Origin: CAZJHX01 sp964545715
GTDB lineage: Bacteria > Myxococcota_A > UBA9042 > GCA-2863065
Length of the DNA stretch: 32,703 bases
NCBI GenBank assembly: GCA_964545715.1
Contig: CAZJHX010000123.1
Location: 1 to 32,703, forward strand
Reading direction: 5' to 3'
Below are positions 8,417-17,344 of this stretch, in pieces; positions within the stretch are counted from its first letter, which is position 1; each line of letters begins with the position of its first letter. Position numbers and translations under genes: made by a program. The notes below the pieces were generated by a model. That model saw nothing but the letters and a program-made list of their open reading frames with translations, searched no databases and had not been told where the DNA came from.

Positions 8417-11400
8417 ATGAGATGGGTCCTTGTCTTCTTCGCCTGCGCGCTGGTCAACAGCTGCGAGCTGGAGCCGGATGGCGCGGCCCCCGCCGGTCAG
8501 ACCGCGCCGGATACCGTCACCGCCGTCCCCACCCCCGAAGTGGCCTCCGCGGACCTGGGCGGCGAGGAGCCGGATACCCAGACCACCGAGCCCGATAGTG
8601 TCACGCCGAGCGCCTGTCCTGCCGGCGCCGGGTGTTTTTTGGACCCGTGTACAAGCCACGACGACTGCTGGGCCGGCTGGTGCATCGACCACCTTGGCGA
8701 CAGCATCTGCACCCAGCCCTGCATCGATGACTGCCCGCACGGCTTCGGCTGCAAGCAGGTGAGCGCAGTGGGCAACGACGTGACCTGGATCTGCGTGTCC
8801 ACCGCGTCCAACCTCTGCCGGCCCTGTCAAGACGTGCTGGACTGCGGTGGACCGGCCGGCGCGGAGGACGTGTGCGTCGCGTACGAAGAGGACGGATCGT
8901 TCTGCGGTGCCGTCTGCGAGGAGAGCACGGACTGCCCGTCCGGCTTCGTCTGCGCGGATACCGAGACGGTTGACGGGGTCGCTGTGCGTCAGTGCGTCTT
9001 CGACGGCGGCGCGTGCCCGTGCTCCAAGAAGGCGATCGCCCTGGCGCTGGTCACCGACTGCTCGCGCACAAACGAGCACGGCGTCTGCCAGGGACAGCGG
9101 GCGTGTACCGACGACGGCCTCAGCGCCTGCGACGCGGCCGAGCCGGCCGCCGAGCTCTGCGACGGGGTGGACAACAACTGCGACGGTGCGGTCGACGAGG
9201 CCACGTGTGACGACGGTAACCCGTGCACTGAGGATGCGTGTGGCGGCGCCGACGGGTGCTCCAACGTCATCATCGAGGGCAGCTGCTCGGATGGAGATCT
9301 GTGCACCGCTAACGACCTGTGCGTGGCCGGCGTCTGCCAGGGGACGGCCATCGAGTGTGAGGACGACGATCCGTGCACGACGGATGCGTGCGTGGAGGGC
9401 GCCTGCATTTTTGAGTCGGCCAACGACGGACTGATCTGCGACGACGGCGACGCGTGCACGGTGGGCGAGTCCTGCACGGCGGGCGCGTGCGGCGACGGCA
9501 TCGATGTGGTGTGCACCGCGATGGCCTGCCAGGCCGGGACCTGTGATTCCGAGCAGGGCTGCGTGTACGTCGACCAGGCCGGCGAGTGCTCGGACGGCGA
9601 CTTGTGCACGGGCCCGGACGTGTGTGCGGATGGCCAGTGCACGGCGGGCCCGCTCATCCAGTGTAACGACGACAACCCGTGTACGTCGGCCTCATGCGAC
9701 TCCGAGACGGGCTGTGGAGCGCCGGTTGACGTGGCGGCGGCGTGCGATGACGCCAACGCGTGCACCGTAGGGGATCAGTGCAGCGACGGTGAGTGCCAGG
9801 GCGGCGCCGCCCTTGAGTGTGACGACCTCTTGGGGTGCACCGTCGACGCCTGCATACCCGAGCTCGGCTGCACGTCGACCCCGTCCGACGGGCTGTGCGA
9901 CGACGGCAACCACTGCACGGACAACTTCTGCTCGCCCGAGCAGGACCCGACCGAGTGCGTCTTCATCCCCAACGTCGCGGGCTGCGATGACGGGAGCGTG
10001 TGCACCCAGACCGACACGTGCCAGGGCGGCGCGTGCGTTGGCGCGAATCCACTCGAGTGCACGGACGCCAACCCCTGCACCCAGGAGAGCTGCGACCCGG
10101 CCACCGGCTGCCAGATCACCGCGGACGACGACGGCGCGTGCAGCGACGGCAACGCGTGCACCACCGGCGACGCCTGCCAGGGCGGCGCGTGCGTCCCGAT
10201 CGGCGCGCAAGACTGCGACGATCTCAACGGCTGCACGACGGACTCCTGCGACCCCGCGCAGGGCTGTCTGCACGCACCGAACGACGCGGCGTGCACCGAC
10301 GGGGACGCCTGCACGATCGGGGACGCGTGCCTGCTTGGAAGCTGTGTCGGCGGCGCGGGCTTCCTATGCGACGATGGCGATCCCTGCACAACGGACGGCT
10401 GCGATATCGCCGACGGGTGCACCTTTGTCGCGGCGTCGGGCCCGGACTGCGACGACGGCGATGCCTGCACCGAGGCGGATACGTGCCAGGGCGGCGCCTG
10501 CACGGGCGGCTCGGCGATCGACTGCGACGACGGGGACGCGTGCACTGCCGACACCTGCGACGCCGCCGGCGGCTGCCAGCACGGACCCGATCCCGACGCC
10601 TGCAGCGCGGACAACCACGAGGTGTGTGTGGACGGCGGCTGCGCCTGTGACGCGGCGGGGGGCTGGCACCTGAGCGCGGATGGTGCGACCTGCACGATGG
10701 ACCTGTGCGACCCCAACCCGTGCGAGGGCGGCAAGGTCTGCCTGGGCGGCGTGTGCTCGGACTACACGCTGGTCGGCGGCGTCATCGAGGGCAACGCGAG
10801 TTGGTGCGGCGAGTACCTGGCGCAGAGTCCGGTGCTGGTCCCCGAGGGGTCGTCGCTGACGCTGTGTCCCGGGACGATCCTCGACAGTGCGCCCGGCGCT
10901 TATGTCAAGGTCGAGGGCACGCTGACGGCCGAGGGTACGGCCGACAAGCCCATCGTCTTCTCCGCTCAAGCCAAGCCGTGTGGCAAGGGCGCGTGGGGCG
11001 GCCTCCAGATTCGGGACACCGCCGCAGGCACACAGCTGAAGCACGTGGTCGTCGAGTGCGCGGACACCGCGATCTACGTCTTCAAGACGGGCCTGCTTGT
11101 GACGTCTTCGACGCTGCGCAACAACAACCGCGCGGTTGAGATCCGGGCGACGTGGAAGCTGCAGCTGATCGGCAACACGTTCGAGGACAACTCCAGCGGC
11201 ATCTACTCGGCGTACTCGTCCTCGGGCAGCTCCGACCCCGTGCAGCCGATCACCGACACGGCGATCACGGGCAACACCTTCACGAGCAACGGGCAGGCGA
11301 TCGAGCTCAACATGAATCAGCGCCACTACGCCGGCCTGCTGATCGACAGCAACGAGATCACCGACGGCGGCGGCGCCATCAACTTCGGCGGCGGCGGCTA

Positions 11401-12262
11401 CGGGCCGTACGTCCACAGCGTCACGATCAGCAACAACTGGATTCATGCCATGACGTACGGGATCAACCTCGGTGGCTTCTACGCCGCCGGCACCAATGGC
11501 CCGGAGGTCGGCTCGGCGCTGGACCCGCTGCCCGAGTACCCGTTGAAGGTCAGCGACAACCTCATCGAGGGGTGCGCGCAGTCCGCGTTTGGCGCCAACA
11601 CGGGCAACGTGAAGCACCTCATCGTGGACAACATCATCGCCGACAGCGGCGGCGGCTTCAGCGTGTCCGGCAACGCCGCCTCGCACGTGGGCGATAACCA
11701 GATAATCCGCAACACCAAGACCGTGTCGCTGAGCGGTGATCTGACCGTTGTCGGCAACACGATCGCCGACGCGTCGGCGGACCCGCTGCTGTCGGTGTCC
11801 ACGGCGATGGCCTTCACCGAAAACAGCTTCCGTCACAGCGGCACCACGGTGCTGAAGGTGACGACCACCAGCGAGATCAGCGCCACCGGCAACTTCTGGT
11901 CGCTGACGGACGCGGCGTCGATCAAGGGCGCGATCCACGACTATTACGACGACTTTGAGTTGGGCAAGGCGGTCTACCTCCCGTTCCTGGACGCCGAGAG
12001 CGTATCCGCGTCACCCCTGCCGGTGGTCTCCGTAGTCAAGACGCAGGCGGGAGACTCCGTGGCGGTCAGCTGGAGCGCCACAGCACATCCGGGGGCGACG
12101 GGATACCGCGTCCACTGGGGGACCCGATCCTGGTTCGAGTTTGAGAATACGATGGACGTGGCCGCACCAACGGCGCTGGTGCCGACCACGCTGGACGACA
12201 CGGTCGCCGTGACCGTGCTGGCCCCAGCCGGCGACAGCTGGTTCGCCGTCGCAGTACCTTGA
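8417..12262 (+). CDS. Large Cys-rich MopE-like / beta-helix / FN3 surface lipoprotein
   Basis: This 1281-residue protein starts with an export signal ending in a weak lipobox (VNSC) and an acidic Pro/Thr linker. Cys-rich segments follow, then a MopE-type metal-binding motif (CDGVDNNCDGAVDE, near residue 250). About fourteen units of the form CDDGDxCTxxDxCxxGxC span roughly residues 265-745. After an EGF-like stretch the chain changes to a right-handed parallel beta-helix (about 790-1190; repeated GNTF, SNNW and DNLIEG turns). The last 80 residues look like a fibronectin type III domain (VAVSWSATAHPGATGYRVHW). The disulfide-rich stalk and beta-helix suggest a long extracellular adhesin or polysaccharide-binding protein, as found in Myxococcota. 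Ligand and catalytic activity are unknown. It converges on the FKBP gene with 1 bp between stops. Confidence 0.85.
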   Translation: MRWVLVFFACALVNSCELEPDGAAPAGQTAPDTVTAVPTPEVASADLGGEEPDTQTTEPDSVTPSACPAGAGCFLDPCTSHDDCWAGWCIDHLGDSICTQPCIDDCPHGFGCKQVSAVGNDVTWICVSTASNLCRPCQDVLDCGGPAGAEDVCVAYEEDGSFCGAVCEESTDCPSGFVCADTETVDGVAVRQCVFDGGACPCSKKAIALALVTDCSRTNEHGVCQGQRACTDDGLSACDAAEPAAELCDGVDNNCDGAVDEATCDDGNPCTEDACGGADGCSNVIIEGSCSDGDLCTANDLCVAGVCQGTAIECEDDDPCTTDACVEGACIFESANDGLICDDGDACTVGESCTAGACGDGIDVVCTAMACQAGTCDSEQGCVYVDQAGECSDGDLCTGPDVCADGQCTAGPLIQCNDDNPCTSASCDSETGCGAPVDVAAACDDANACTVGDQCSDGECQGGAALECDDLLGCTVDACIPELGCTSTPSDGLCDDGNHCTDNFCSPEQDPTECVFIPNVAGCDDGSVCTQTDTCQGGACVGANPLECTDANPCTQESCDPATGCQITADDDGACSDGNACTTGDACQGGACVPIGAQDCDDLNGCTTDSCDPAQGCLHAPNDAACTDGDACTIGDACLLGSCVGGAGFLCDDGDPCTTDGCDIADGCTFVAASGPDCDDGDACTEADTCQGGACTGGSAIDCDDGDACTADTCDAAGGCQHGPDPDACSADNHEVCVDGGCACDAAGGWHLSADGATCTMDLCDPNPCEGGKVCLGGVCSDYTLVGGVIEGNASWCGEYLAQSPVLVPEGSSLTLCPGTILDSAPGAYVKVEGTLTAEGTADKPIVFSAQAKPCGKGAWGGLQIRDTAAGTQLKHVVVECADTAIYVFKTGLLVTSSTLRNNNRAVEIRATWKLQLIGNTFEDNSSGIYSAYSSSGSSDPVQPITDTAITGNTFTSNGQAIELNMNQRHYAGLLIDSNEITDGGGAINFGGGGYGPYVHSVTISNNWIHAMTYGINLGGFYAAGTNGPEVGSALDPLPEYPLKVSDNLIEGCAQSAFGANTGNVKHLIVDNIIADSGGGFSVSGNAASHVGDNQIIRNTKTVSLSGDLTVVGNTIADASADPLLSVSTAMAFTENSFRHSGTTVLKVTTTSEISATGNFWSLTDAASIKGAIHDYYDDFELGKAVYLPFLDAESVSASPLPVVSVVKTQAGDSVAVSWSATAHPGATGYRVHWGTRSWFEFENTMDVAAPTALVPTTLDDTVAVTVLAPAGDSWFAVAVP

Positions 12263-12263
12263 A

Positions 12264-13085
12264 TCAGCGGATGTTGAGGAGCTCGACGTCGAACACAAGC
12301 ATGCCGGCCGGGCGGCCCGGGCGACCCTTGTAGGCCAGGTTCTGCGGGATCCAGATGCGGCGCTCCTCACCGACCGTCATCAGCTGCAGCCCCTCGGTCC
12401 AGCCGGCGATGACGCGGTTGAGCGGGAAGGTCGCCGGACGACCGCGTGACACGCTGCTGTCGAAGGGTTTGCCGTCGGTCGTCCAACCCGTGTAATGCAC
12501 GGTGACCACGCTGGTGGGGCCGGGTTTGGCGGTGCCGCCGCCGGCGTTCAGAACTTTCCAGGCAAGTCCGGAGGCTGAGCGCTGGGCGTCGGCCGGCGGG
12601 GCTGACACGTCCGCGGGGGCGGGCGGCATGGGACGGGCCTTGGGCACGCCGACGATCTTGGTTGCACCGATCTCCTGCATGACCTGGGTGTACGACGCGA
12701 CGCCCCCACCCACCTTGTGGCAGTGGTTGCGGTGGCAGTTTACGTACCCGGCGGGCGGCGTACGCGGGTCGAAGACGACCTCGGACTGCAGCTTCTCCTC
12801 GGGTTTGGGCGTCGCCGGAGCGGCCGGGGCGGGCTTGGCGACCGCAGCCGGTTGCGCCGCGGGCTGAGCCGGCGCGGCGGCAGGCTGAGCCGGAGCGGTG
12901 GCAGGCTGGGCCGGAGCGGTGGCAGGCTGCGCTGGAACCGCCGCGGGTTGGGCCGGCGGCACGGGTGTGGGGGTGGCCGCAGGCGTCGCCGGAGTGGCGG
13001 GCGTCGCGGGCGCGGACTCTCCCTTACATCCAGTCAGTGCCAGGGTCATCATGATCATCAGTGAGACAGCGGGTCGTTGGACCAT
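12264..13085 (-). CDS. FKBP-type peptidyl-prolyl isomerase lipoprotein
   Basis: This 273-residue protein has a lipoprotein signal (LTGC, Cys20), an Ala/Pro linker with repeated PAQPATA units, and a His/Cys segment (CHRNHCHK, about residues 115-122). An FKBP domain fills about residues 170-273. Domain hallmarks are VHYTGWTTDGKPFDSS, the substrate-pocket sequence RVIAGWTEGLQLM, and the end VFDVELLNIR. It should catalyse prolyl cis-trans isomerisation, helping envelope proteins fold. It is anchored by lipid, so the catalytic domain is periplasmic or surface exposed. The CHRNHCHK cluster is not part of the FKBP fold and could bind metal or, as a CX4CH sequence, haem. GGAGG lies 6 nt before the ATG. 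The family assignment is firm; the role of the Cys/His segment is inference. Confidence 0.9.
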   Translation of the reverse strand: MVQRPAVSLMIMMTLALTGCKGESAPATPATPATPAATPTPVPPAQPAAVPAQPATAPAQPATAPAQPAAAPAQPAAQPAAVAKPAPAAPATPKPEEKLQSEVVFDPRTPPAGYVNCHRNHCHKVGGGVASYTQVMQEIGATKIVGVPKARPMPPAPADVSAPPADAQRSASGLAWKVLNAGGGTAKPGPTSVVTVHYTGWTTDGKPFDSSVSRGRPATFPLNRVIAGWTEGLQLMTVGEERRIWIPQNLAYKGRPGRPAGMLVFDVELLNIR

Positions 13086-13106
13086 CTTTTTCCTCCGTCC
13101 ACAGTG

Positions 13107-13119
13107 GCGTTGTCAACGC
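13107..13119. promoter_or_regulatory. Perfect 13-bp inverted repeat upstream of the FKBP gene
   Basis: GCGTTG-T-CAACGC is a perfect 6-1-6 palindrome lying 22-34 bp upstream of the FKBP start codon, so it would fall near its promoter or leader. It could be a repressor site. No known operator is recognised. Confidence 0.3.
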
Positions 13120-13376
13120 GCACGCATTTATCACGACGAGGCCTGCGACACGAGATGAACATCGTATCAACTTGTCGTAACAGCGCCGCACTATCGTGTA
13201 ACCAAAGTAGACATCCAGAGGGTTCAAACCGGGCCCGGTCTCGCAGAACTTCACTCCAAAAACAGGGCGCAGTTCGTCGATTGACCTCTGTTGGCACCAG
13301 GCTTGCCAAGGAGGGGCGGCGCGGGTGGCGCTGAAGTCGACCGCACACGACACCCAACACAAGGAAGACCCTCAAA
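13120..13376. other. Intergenic region between FKBP and EF-hand genes
   Basis: This divergent intergenic stretch carries no convincing coding frame and no tRNA. It contains a TTGACC at 13283-13288 that could act as a plus-strand -35, but no matching -10 is clear. AAGGAAG about 9 nt before the ATG at 13377 is the ribosome site of the EF-hand gene. Confidence 0.5.
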
Positions 13377-15530
13377 ATGAGCAGCAACTACAAGTTCACC
13401 TTTGCCCGTGCGGGCGGCTTCGACCAGGTCATGATCGAGTCGGGCGCCGATGTGCTCGCAATTCCCGAGCTGGACCAGAAGCTCTGGCTGGCGCTGGCCT
13501 GCCCCACCCGCGGAATCGAGTTCGACGAGCGCACGCTCGATATCGTGGACCACGACAAGGACGGTCGCATTCGCGCGCCCGAGATCAAGGAGGCGATCAA
13601 CTGGATGGGGTCGGTGCTGCACGATCCCGACCAGCTCATGAAAGGCTCGTCCAGCCTGCCGCTGTCCGCGATCAGCCCCGGCAAGGACAACGGCAAGCAG
13701 GTGCTGGCATCGGCCAAGCAGATCCTTCGCAACCTCGGCAAGGGCGACAGCAAGTCGATCACGATCGAGGACGTCACGGACACCGCGGCCATCTTCGCGG
13801 AGACGCAGTTCAATGGCGACGGCATCGTGCCGGCCAGCGCCGCCGGCACCGAGGAGCTGACCAAGGCGATGGAAGAGATGATCGCGTGCGTTGGCGGCGA
13901 GACGGACCGCTCCGGCGCCGACGGCCTCTCCAACGAGAAAGTCGAGGCGTTCTTCGCTGCCGCTCAGGCGTACGCTGATTGGCACGCACAGTCGGACGGC
14001 ACCACCGAGGCGCTGGGCGACGACACCGAGAAGGCGGTCACCGCGTTCCAGGCCGTCAAAGCCAAGATTGACGACTACTTCACGCGCTGCAGCCTGGCCG
14101 CCTTCGACCCCCGCGCCGCCGAGCACATGTCTCGCGACGCCGCCGGCTGGGCCGACATCGCGGCCAACACGCTGACGTCCGGCGACGAGGCCATCGCGCA
14201 GTTCCCGCTGGCCGCCGTCGCACCGGGTCAAGCGTTGCCGTTGGGCGCCGGCTTGAACCCGGCCTGGGCAGGCGCCATGGACACCTTCGTCAACGACGCC
14301 GTGCAGCCCCTGCTGGGCCGCCAGATCAAGATGACCGAAAAACAGTGGGCCGAGATCAGCGGCAAGCTGGCCGGCTACGACGCGTGGCTCAGCGCCAAGG
14401 CGGGCACCGAGGTCGAGAACCTGGGCATCGAGCGCGTGCAGCAGCTGCTGGCCGACGACACCCGCAGCGCGGTCGAGGCGCTCATCGAAAAGGACGAGGC
14501 CCTGCGCGCCGAGGCCGAGGGCATCGAGGCCGTCGAGAAGACCGTGCGCCTGAACCGCGACCTGGTCGAGCTGCTCAAGAACTTCGTGTCCTTCGAGAAC
14601 TTCTACGGCAAGAAGGCGCCGGCCGTGTTCCAGGCGGGCACCCTGTACCTGGACGGTCGCAGCTGCGACCTGGTCATGACCGTGACGGACGCGGGCAAGC
14701 ACGCCAAGCTGGCGGGCCTCAGTCAGGCGTACCTGGCGTACTGCGACTGCGTGCGCCCCGAGACGGGCGAGAAGCGCCAGATCGTGGCCGCGTTCACCGA
14801 CGGTGACACCGACTTCCTGATGGTCGGACGCAACGGCGTCTACTACGACCGCGACGGCAACGACTGGGACGCCACAATCGCCAAGGTGGTGGACAACCCG
14901 CTGAGCATCCGCCAGGCGTTCTGGAGCCCGTACAAGCGCGTGGCCAAGATGATCAGCGCCCAGGTCGAGAAGTTCGCGGCCTCCAAGGAGAAGGCGGCTC
15001 AGGGCCGGATGGACGGCGCCGTGAACAAGGGCACCGCCACCGCCAAAACGGCCACCACCGCCGGCGCTCCCAAGCCGCAGCCGACCGCGTTTGACGTGGG
15101 CAAATTCGCGGGCATCTTCGCCGCCGTCGGCCTGGCGCTGGGCTTCATCGGCTCTGCGGTCGTCGCGATGGCGTCGGGCTTCATGGCGCTCAAGGTGTGG
15201 CAGATGCCGCTGGCGATCGCTGGTCTGATGCTGCTCATCTCGGGTCCGTCCATGCTCATGGCCTGGCTGAAGCTGCGTCAGCGCAACCTGGCGCCCCTGC
15301 TGGATGCGTCTGGATGGGCCATCAACGCCCGCGCTCGCATCAACGTGCCGTTCGGCGCGTCGCTCACCGACGTCGCGGCGCTGCCCAGCAACGCCAACCG
15401 TCGCATGGAAGATCCCTTCGCCGAGAAGAAGAGCCCCTGGCGCATCCTGGTGCCGGCCGCCATCGTCGTCGGCATCGTCGCGACGGTCCTCGTCCAGAAC
15501 GGCGTGCTGCAGAGCTGGCTCGGCATGTAA
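13377..15530 (+). CDS. EF-hand protein with C-terminal membrane segments
   Basis: This 717-residue protein has no signal peptide. It carries a textbook EF-hand loop DHDKDGRIRAPE (residues 58-69) in which all calcium-ligand positions are present, and a weaker second site (FNGDGIVPAS). A long, mostly helical Ala/Glu-rich middle follows. Near the end are two close membrane helices (about 580-600 and 608-628) and a third (about 690-710). The N-terminal sequence (FARAGGFDQVMIESGADVLA, LDQKLWLALACPTRG) looks like a conserved family of uncharacterised deltaproteobacterial proteins, but I cannot name it. The large soluble part is probably cytoplasmic and calcium responsive, tethered to the membrane. 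The transcript ends at the strong terminator at 15569-15608. Confidence 0.85.
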   Translation: MSSNYKFTFARAGGFDQVMIESGADVLAIPELDQKLWLALACPTRGIEFDERTLDIVDHDKDGRIRAPEIKEAINWMGSVLHDPDQLMKGSSSLPLSAISPGKDNGKQVLASAKQILRNLGKGDSKSITIEDVTDTAAIFAETQFNGDGIVPASAAGTEELTKAMEEMIACVGGETDRSGADGLSNEKVEAFFAAAQAYADWHAQSDGTTEALGDDTEKAVTAFQAVKAKIDDYFTRCSLAAFDPRAAEHMSRDAAGWADIAANTLTSGDEAIAQFPLAAVAPGQALPLGAGLNPAWAGAMDTFVNDAVQPLLGRQIKMTEKQWAEISGKLAGYDAWLSAKAGTEVENLGIERVQQLLADDTRSAVEALIEKDEALRAEAEGIEAVEKTVRLNRDLVELLKNFVSFENFYGKKAPAVFQAGTLYLDGRSCDLVMTVTDAGKHAKLAGLSQAYLAYCDCVRPETGEKRQIVAAFTDGDTDFLMVGRNGVYYDRDGNDWDATIAKVVDNPLSIRQAFWSPYKRVAKMISAQVEKFAASKEKAAQGRMDGAVNKGTATAKTATTAGAPKPQPTAFDVGKFAGIFAAVGLALGFIGSAVVAMASGFMALKVWQMPLAIAGLMLLISGPSMLMAWLKLRQRNLAPLLDASGWAINARARINVPFGASLTDVAALPSNANRRMEDPFAEKKSPWRILVPAAIVVGIVATVLVQNGVLQSWLGM

Positions 15531-15568
15531 CGTCCCCGGGCCCGAATCGCGGGTCGTCTCACCAAAGC

Positions 15569-15608
15569 AAAGGCCGCGTGCTCAACAGCGCGCGGCCTTT
15601 CTTTTTTT
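15569..15608 (+). terminator. Rho-independent terminator after the EF-hand gene
   Basis: A GC-rich hairpin (AAAGGCCGCG paired with CGCGGCCTTT) is followed by CTTTTTTT. It terminates plus-strand transcription and lies across the stop codon of the convergent AlkD-like gene, whose last codons form one arm. Confidence 0.9.
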
Positions 15609-16289
15609 GCCGACCCGGCCGCGGTCCACGACCTTCTCGATGTAGGTCGTCGCCAGCGGCACCTTGCAGGCGGTCCCACCCATATCCACCTTCACCACGC
15701 CGATGGCCCCCGCGACGGCGCGCGCCTCGTCGAGCAGCGGCGCCACAAAGGTGCCCGTCGCGATGACAAACGCGTTCATGACGTGCCGTACGCGGTTGTC
15801 CCGGCCGTGAATCGTATCCCGAACGGTGGACAGCAGACCGCGGATCTCGTCCAGGTCCAGCTCGTCGTCACCCGTGATGGACATCATGCGTGAGTACGTG
15901 CACCAGCCGGCTGCGGCGACGCCCTCCTCGGGGCGCTGCATCCATTCCAGCGCCAGCTCCCGGCCAAACGTGGTCTCCGCTGCGACCGACGGCACGGCGA
16001 ACTCGCTGAGGTAGTACCAGTACGCGCCCGCGACCCACTCCTCCAGGAGAGGGCGCGTCATCTGAGTCTCGTCGGCGACCAGCCCGGCCAGGTACATGGC
16101 GTCGGTGTTGCCGGTGGCGTACAGCTGCAGCGACAGCGCGTGGTCCTTTTTGATCTTCTTCACGAGCTTCTTGAGATCGGCCACCTTCACGCCGTTGAAG
16201 GGCTCGCGAGCGCCGTGTTTGACGAGCGTCTTCTTGGTCTGGTCACTGCCGTGGGCGGCCAGAAAATCCATCACCTCTTGCAGCTGCAC
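15582..16289 (-). CDS. DNA alkylation repeat (AlkD-like) protein
   Basis: This all-helical protein of about 235 residues begins at a GTG (16287-16289) with AGGGGGA about 6 nt before it. The frame is open further upstream, but that part reads across the divergent promoter. Sequence features such as VADLKKLVKKIKKDHALSLQ, AYWYYLSEF and GWCTYSRMMSI fit the HEAT-like DNA alkylation repeat family. AlkD members excise cationic N3- and N7-alkylated purines without base flipping. The C-terminus VKVDMGGTACKVPLA is typical of an AlkD-like subgroup whose activity is less studied. The last residues are basic (GKKRKAARC) and are encoded inside a terminator hairpin. I am confident of the fold and less so of enzyme activity. 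Confidence 0.75.
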   Translation of the reverse strand: MQLQEVMDFLAAHGSDQTKKTLVKHGAREPFNGVKVADLKKLVKKIKKDHALSLQLYATGNTDAMYLAGLVADETQMTRPLLEEWVAGAYWYYLSEFAVPSVAAETTFGRELALEWMQRPEEGVAAAGWCTYSRMMSITGDDELDLDEIRGLLSTVRDTIHGRDNRVRHVMNAFVIATGTFVAPLLDEARAVAGAIGVVKVDMGGTACKVPLATTYIEKVVDRGRVGKKRKAARC

Positions 16290-16313
16290 TCTAAGTCCCC
16301 CTGTGCGGTCGTG

Positions 16314-16319
16314 TACGAT
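16314..16319 (+). promoter_or_regulatory. -10 element TACGAT for the 16327 gene
   Basis: TACGAT ends 7 nt before the ATG at 16327 with no Shine-Dalgarno sequence, as expected for a leaderless transcript. The site is in the 37-bp gap between divergent genes. Confidence 0.4.
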
Positions 16320-16326
16320 TCGTATC

Positions 16327-16835
16327 ATGGCGCTGGAGCGACTGACCACCTTCTGTAGCCGCGGCCGCGAAGAGCACATTGCGGCGTATCTTGAGCTGCT
16401 TGCCAACCGCCGCTACGCCGACCTGCGAGCCGCGATCAGCAAACGCAATCACACATCCGTCGACGAGTTCGAGGGCGTGGGCCTGGCGTGGGAGGCTGAG
16501 GGCGACGCGTCGCTGAATCCCGCCGCGGAGCACGCCGCCTACAACGAGGCGGCAGCCCAGTACAAGCAGGGCATGCACTTCGCCACGGGCAGCGGCGAGG
16601 GCTGGTTCTTTCGCGACCAATACGACCGGCCCTGGCCCTGGCCGACACATCCGGAGGGGCCCTGTGCCCCACCGACGCTGAGTCGCTGATCGCCGCGATC
16701 GACGGCATCACGGACGCGGACGGCGGCGTGCCCTATGCTACGCACAACACGGGCGGCCTCACCCCCAGCTCCAGCGTCGCCGGCACCGCCTGGCAGTACC
16801 TGGCCCGGCACGGCATCAACCCGTTTCAGCCCTAA
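16327..16835 (+). pseudogene. Hypothetical gene split by a -1 frameshift near 16629
   Basis: The first frame (from ATG 16327) gives natural-looking protein to about 16629 (…FFRDQYDR) and then a Pro/Trp-rich nonsense tail to a stop at 16689. A second frame reads on without a break from the same point (ALALADTSGGALCPTDAESL … WQYLARHGINPFQP) to TAA at 16835. Adding one base to the GG or CCC run in GACCGGCCCTGG restores a single protein of about 169 residues. The cause may be a sequencing error, a true mutation or programmed slippage. The restored protein has no signal peptide and no domain I recognise. If the frameshift is real the product is probably inactive. It precedes a peptidoglycan-binding-fold gene by 71 bp. 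Confidence 0.65.
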
Positions 16836-16906
16836 CCCGGTGAGTTGTCTGACGGCGCGACCGATGCTATCCACGTTCCCGCCCATTAACTCGAAGAGGG
16901 ACACAC

Positions 16907-17344
16907 ATGGCTTTTGTAATCGACACCTCCAAGACCCTGCGCAGCGGCGACCGCGGCAACCAGGTGACTCACCTTCAGCACGCCCTGAACGGCCTCGGCT
17001 ACTTCACCGGCACGGAAGACGGCGCCTTCGGCGGCATGACCAAGGCCGGCGTGGTGCTGTTTCAGACCGCCTCGGGCCTGGAGGCGGATGGGATCGCCGG
17101 CAAGGGCACCTTCAAGGCGCTGATCGGCGCGCTTACCGCGCTGGAGACGCAGGGCAGCGACGTCCAGAGCGCGGCGCTGGCTGAGGTCGCCCAGATCGCG
17201 GGCGCGGCGCACACCGACCTGGTGAACTGGCTGGCTCAGGGCAGCGAGCTGGGCGCTGATGCGTCATGGACCGCCGACGGCCAGGCGCGTCTGGACGCCG
17301 CGTTCGAGGCGATCCACAACGCCGCGGGCGCCGCGGTCGGCTGA
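16907..17344 (+). CDS. Peptidoglycan-binding domain protein
   Basis: The 145-residue product opens with the three-helix peptidoglycan-binding domain 1 pattern (LRSGDRGNQVTHLQHALNGLGYF … TKAGVVLFQTASGLEADGIAGKGTFKALI, residues about 10-70). A small helical Ala-rich tail follows. It lacks a signal peptide and any catalytic domain, so it is either cytoplasmic or exported by another route, for example as a cargo or phage-tail-like accessory protein. GAGGGAC precedes the ATG. Its last 86 bp overlap the only in-frame ATG of the DUF2071 gene. Confidence 0.8.
   Translation: MAFVIDTSKTLRSGDRGNQVTHLQHALNGLGYFTGTEDGAFGGMTKAGVVLFQTASGLEADGIAGKGTFKALIGALTALETQGSDVQSAALAEVAQIAGAAHTDLVNWLAQGSELGADASWTADGQARLDAAFEAIHNAAGAAVG

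Noticed and set aside
10364..11938. Long minus-strand open frame opposite the MopE/beta-helix gene
   Set aside because: The plus-strand protein has clear domains and Cys spacing, while the minus frame is low-complexity Arg/Val/Ala sequence without any motif.
13219..13245. GGTTCAAACC resembling a tRNA T-loop
   Set aside because: The flanking bases do not form a T-stem and no acceptor or anticodon arms can be built around it.
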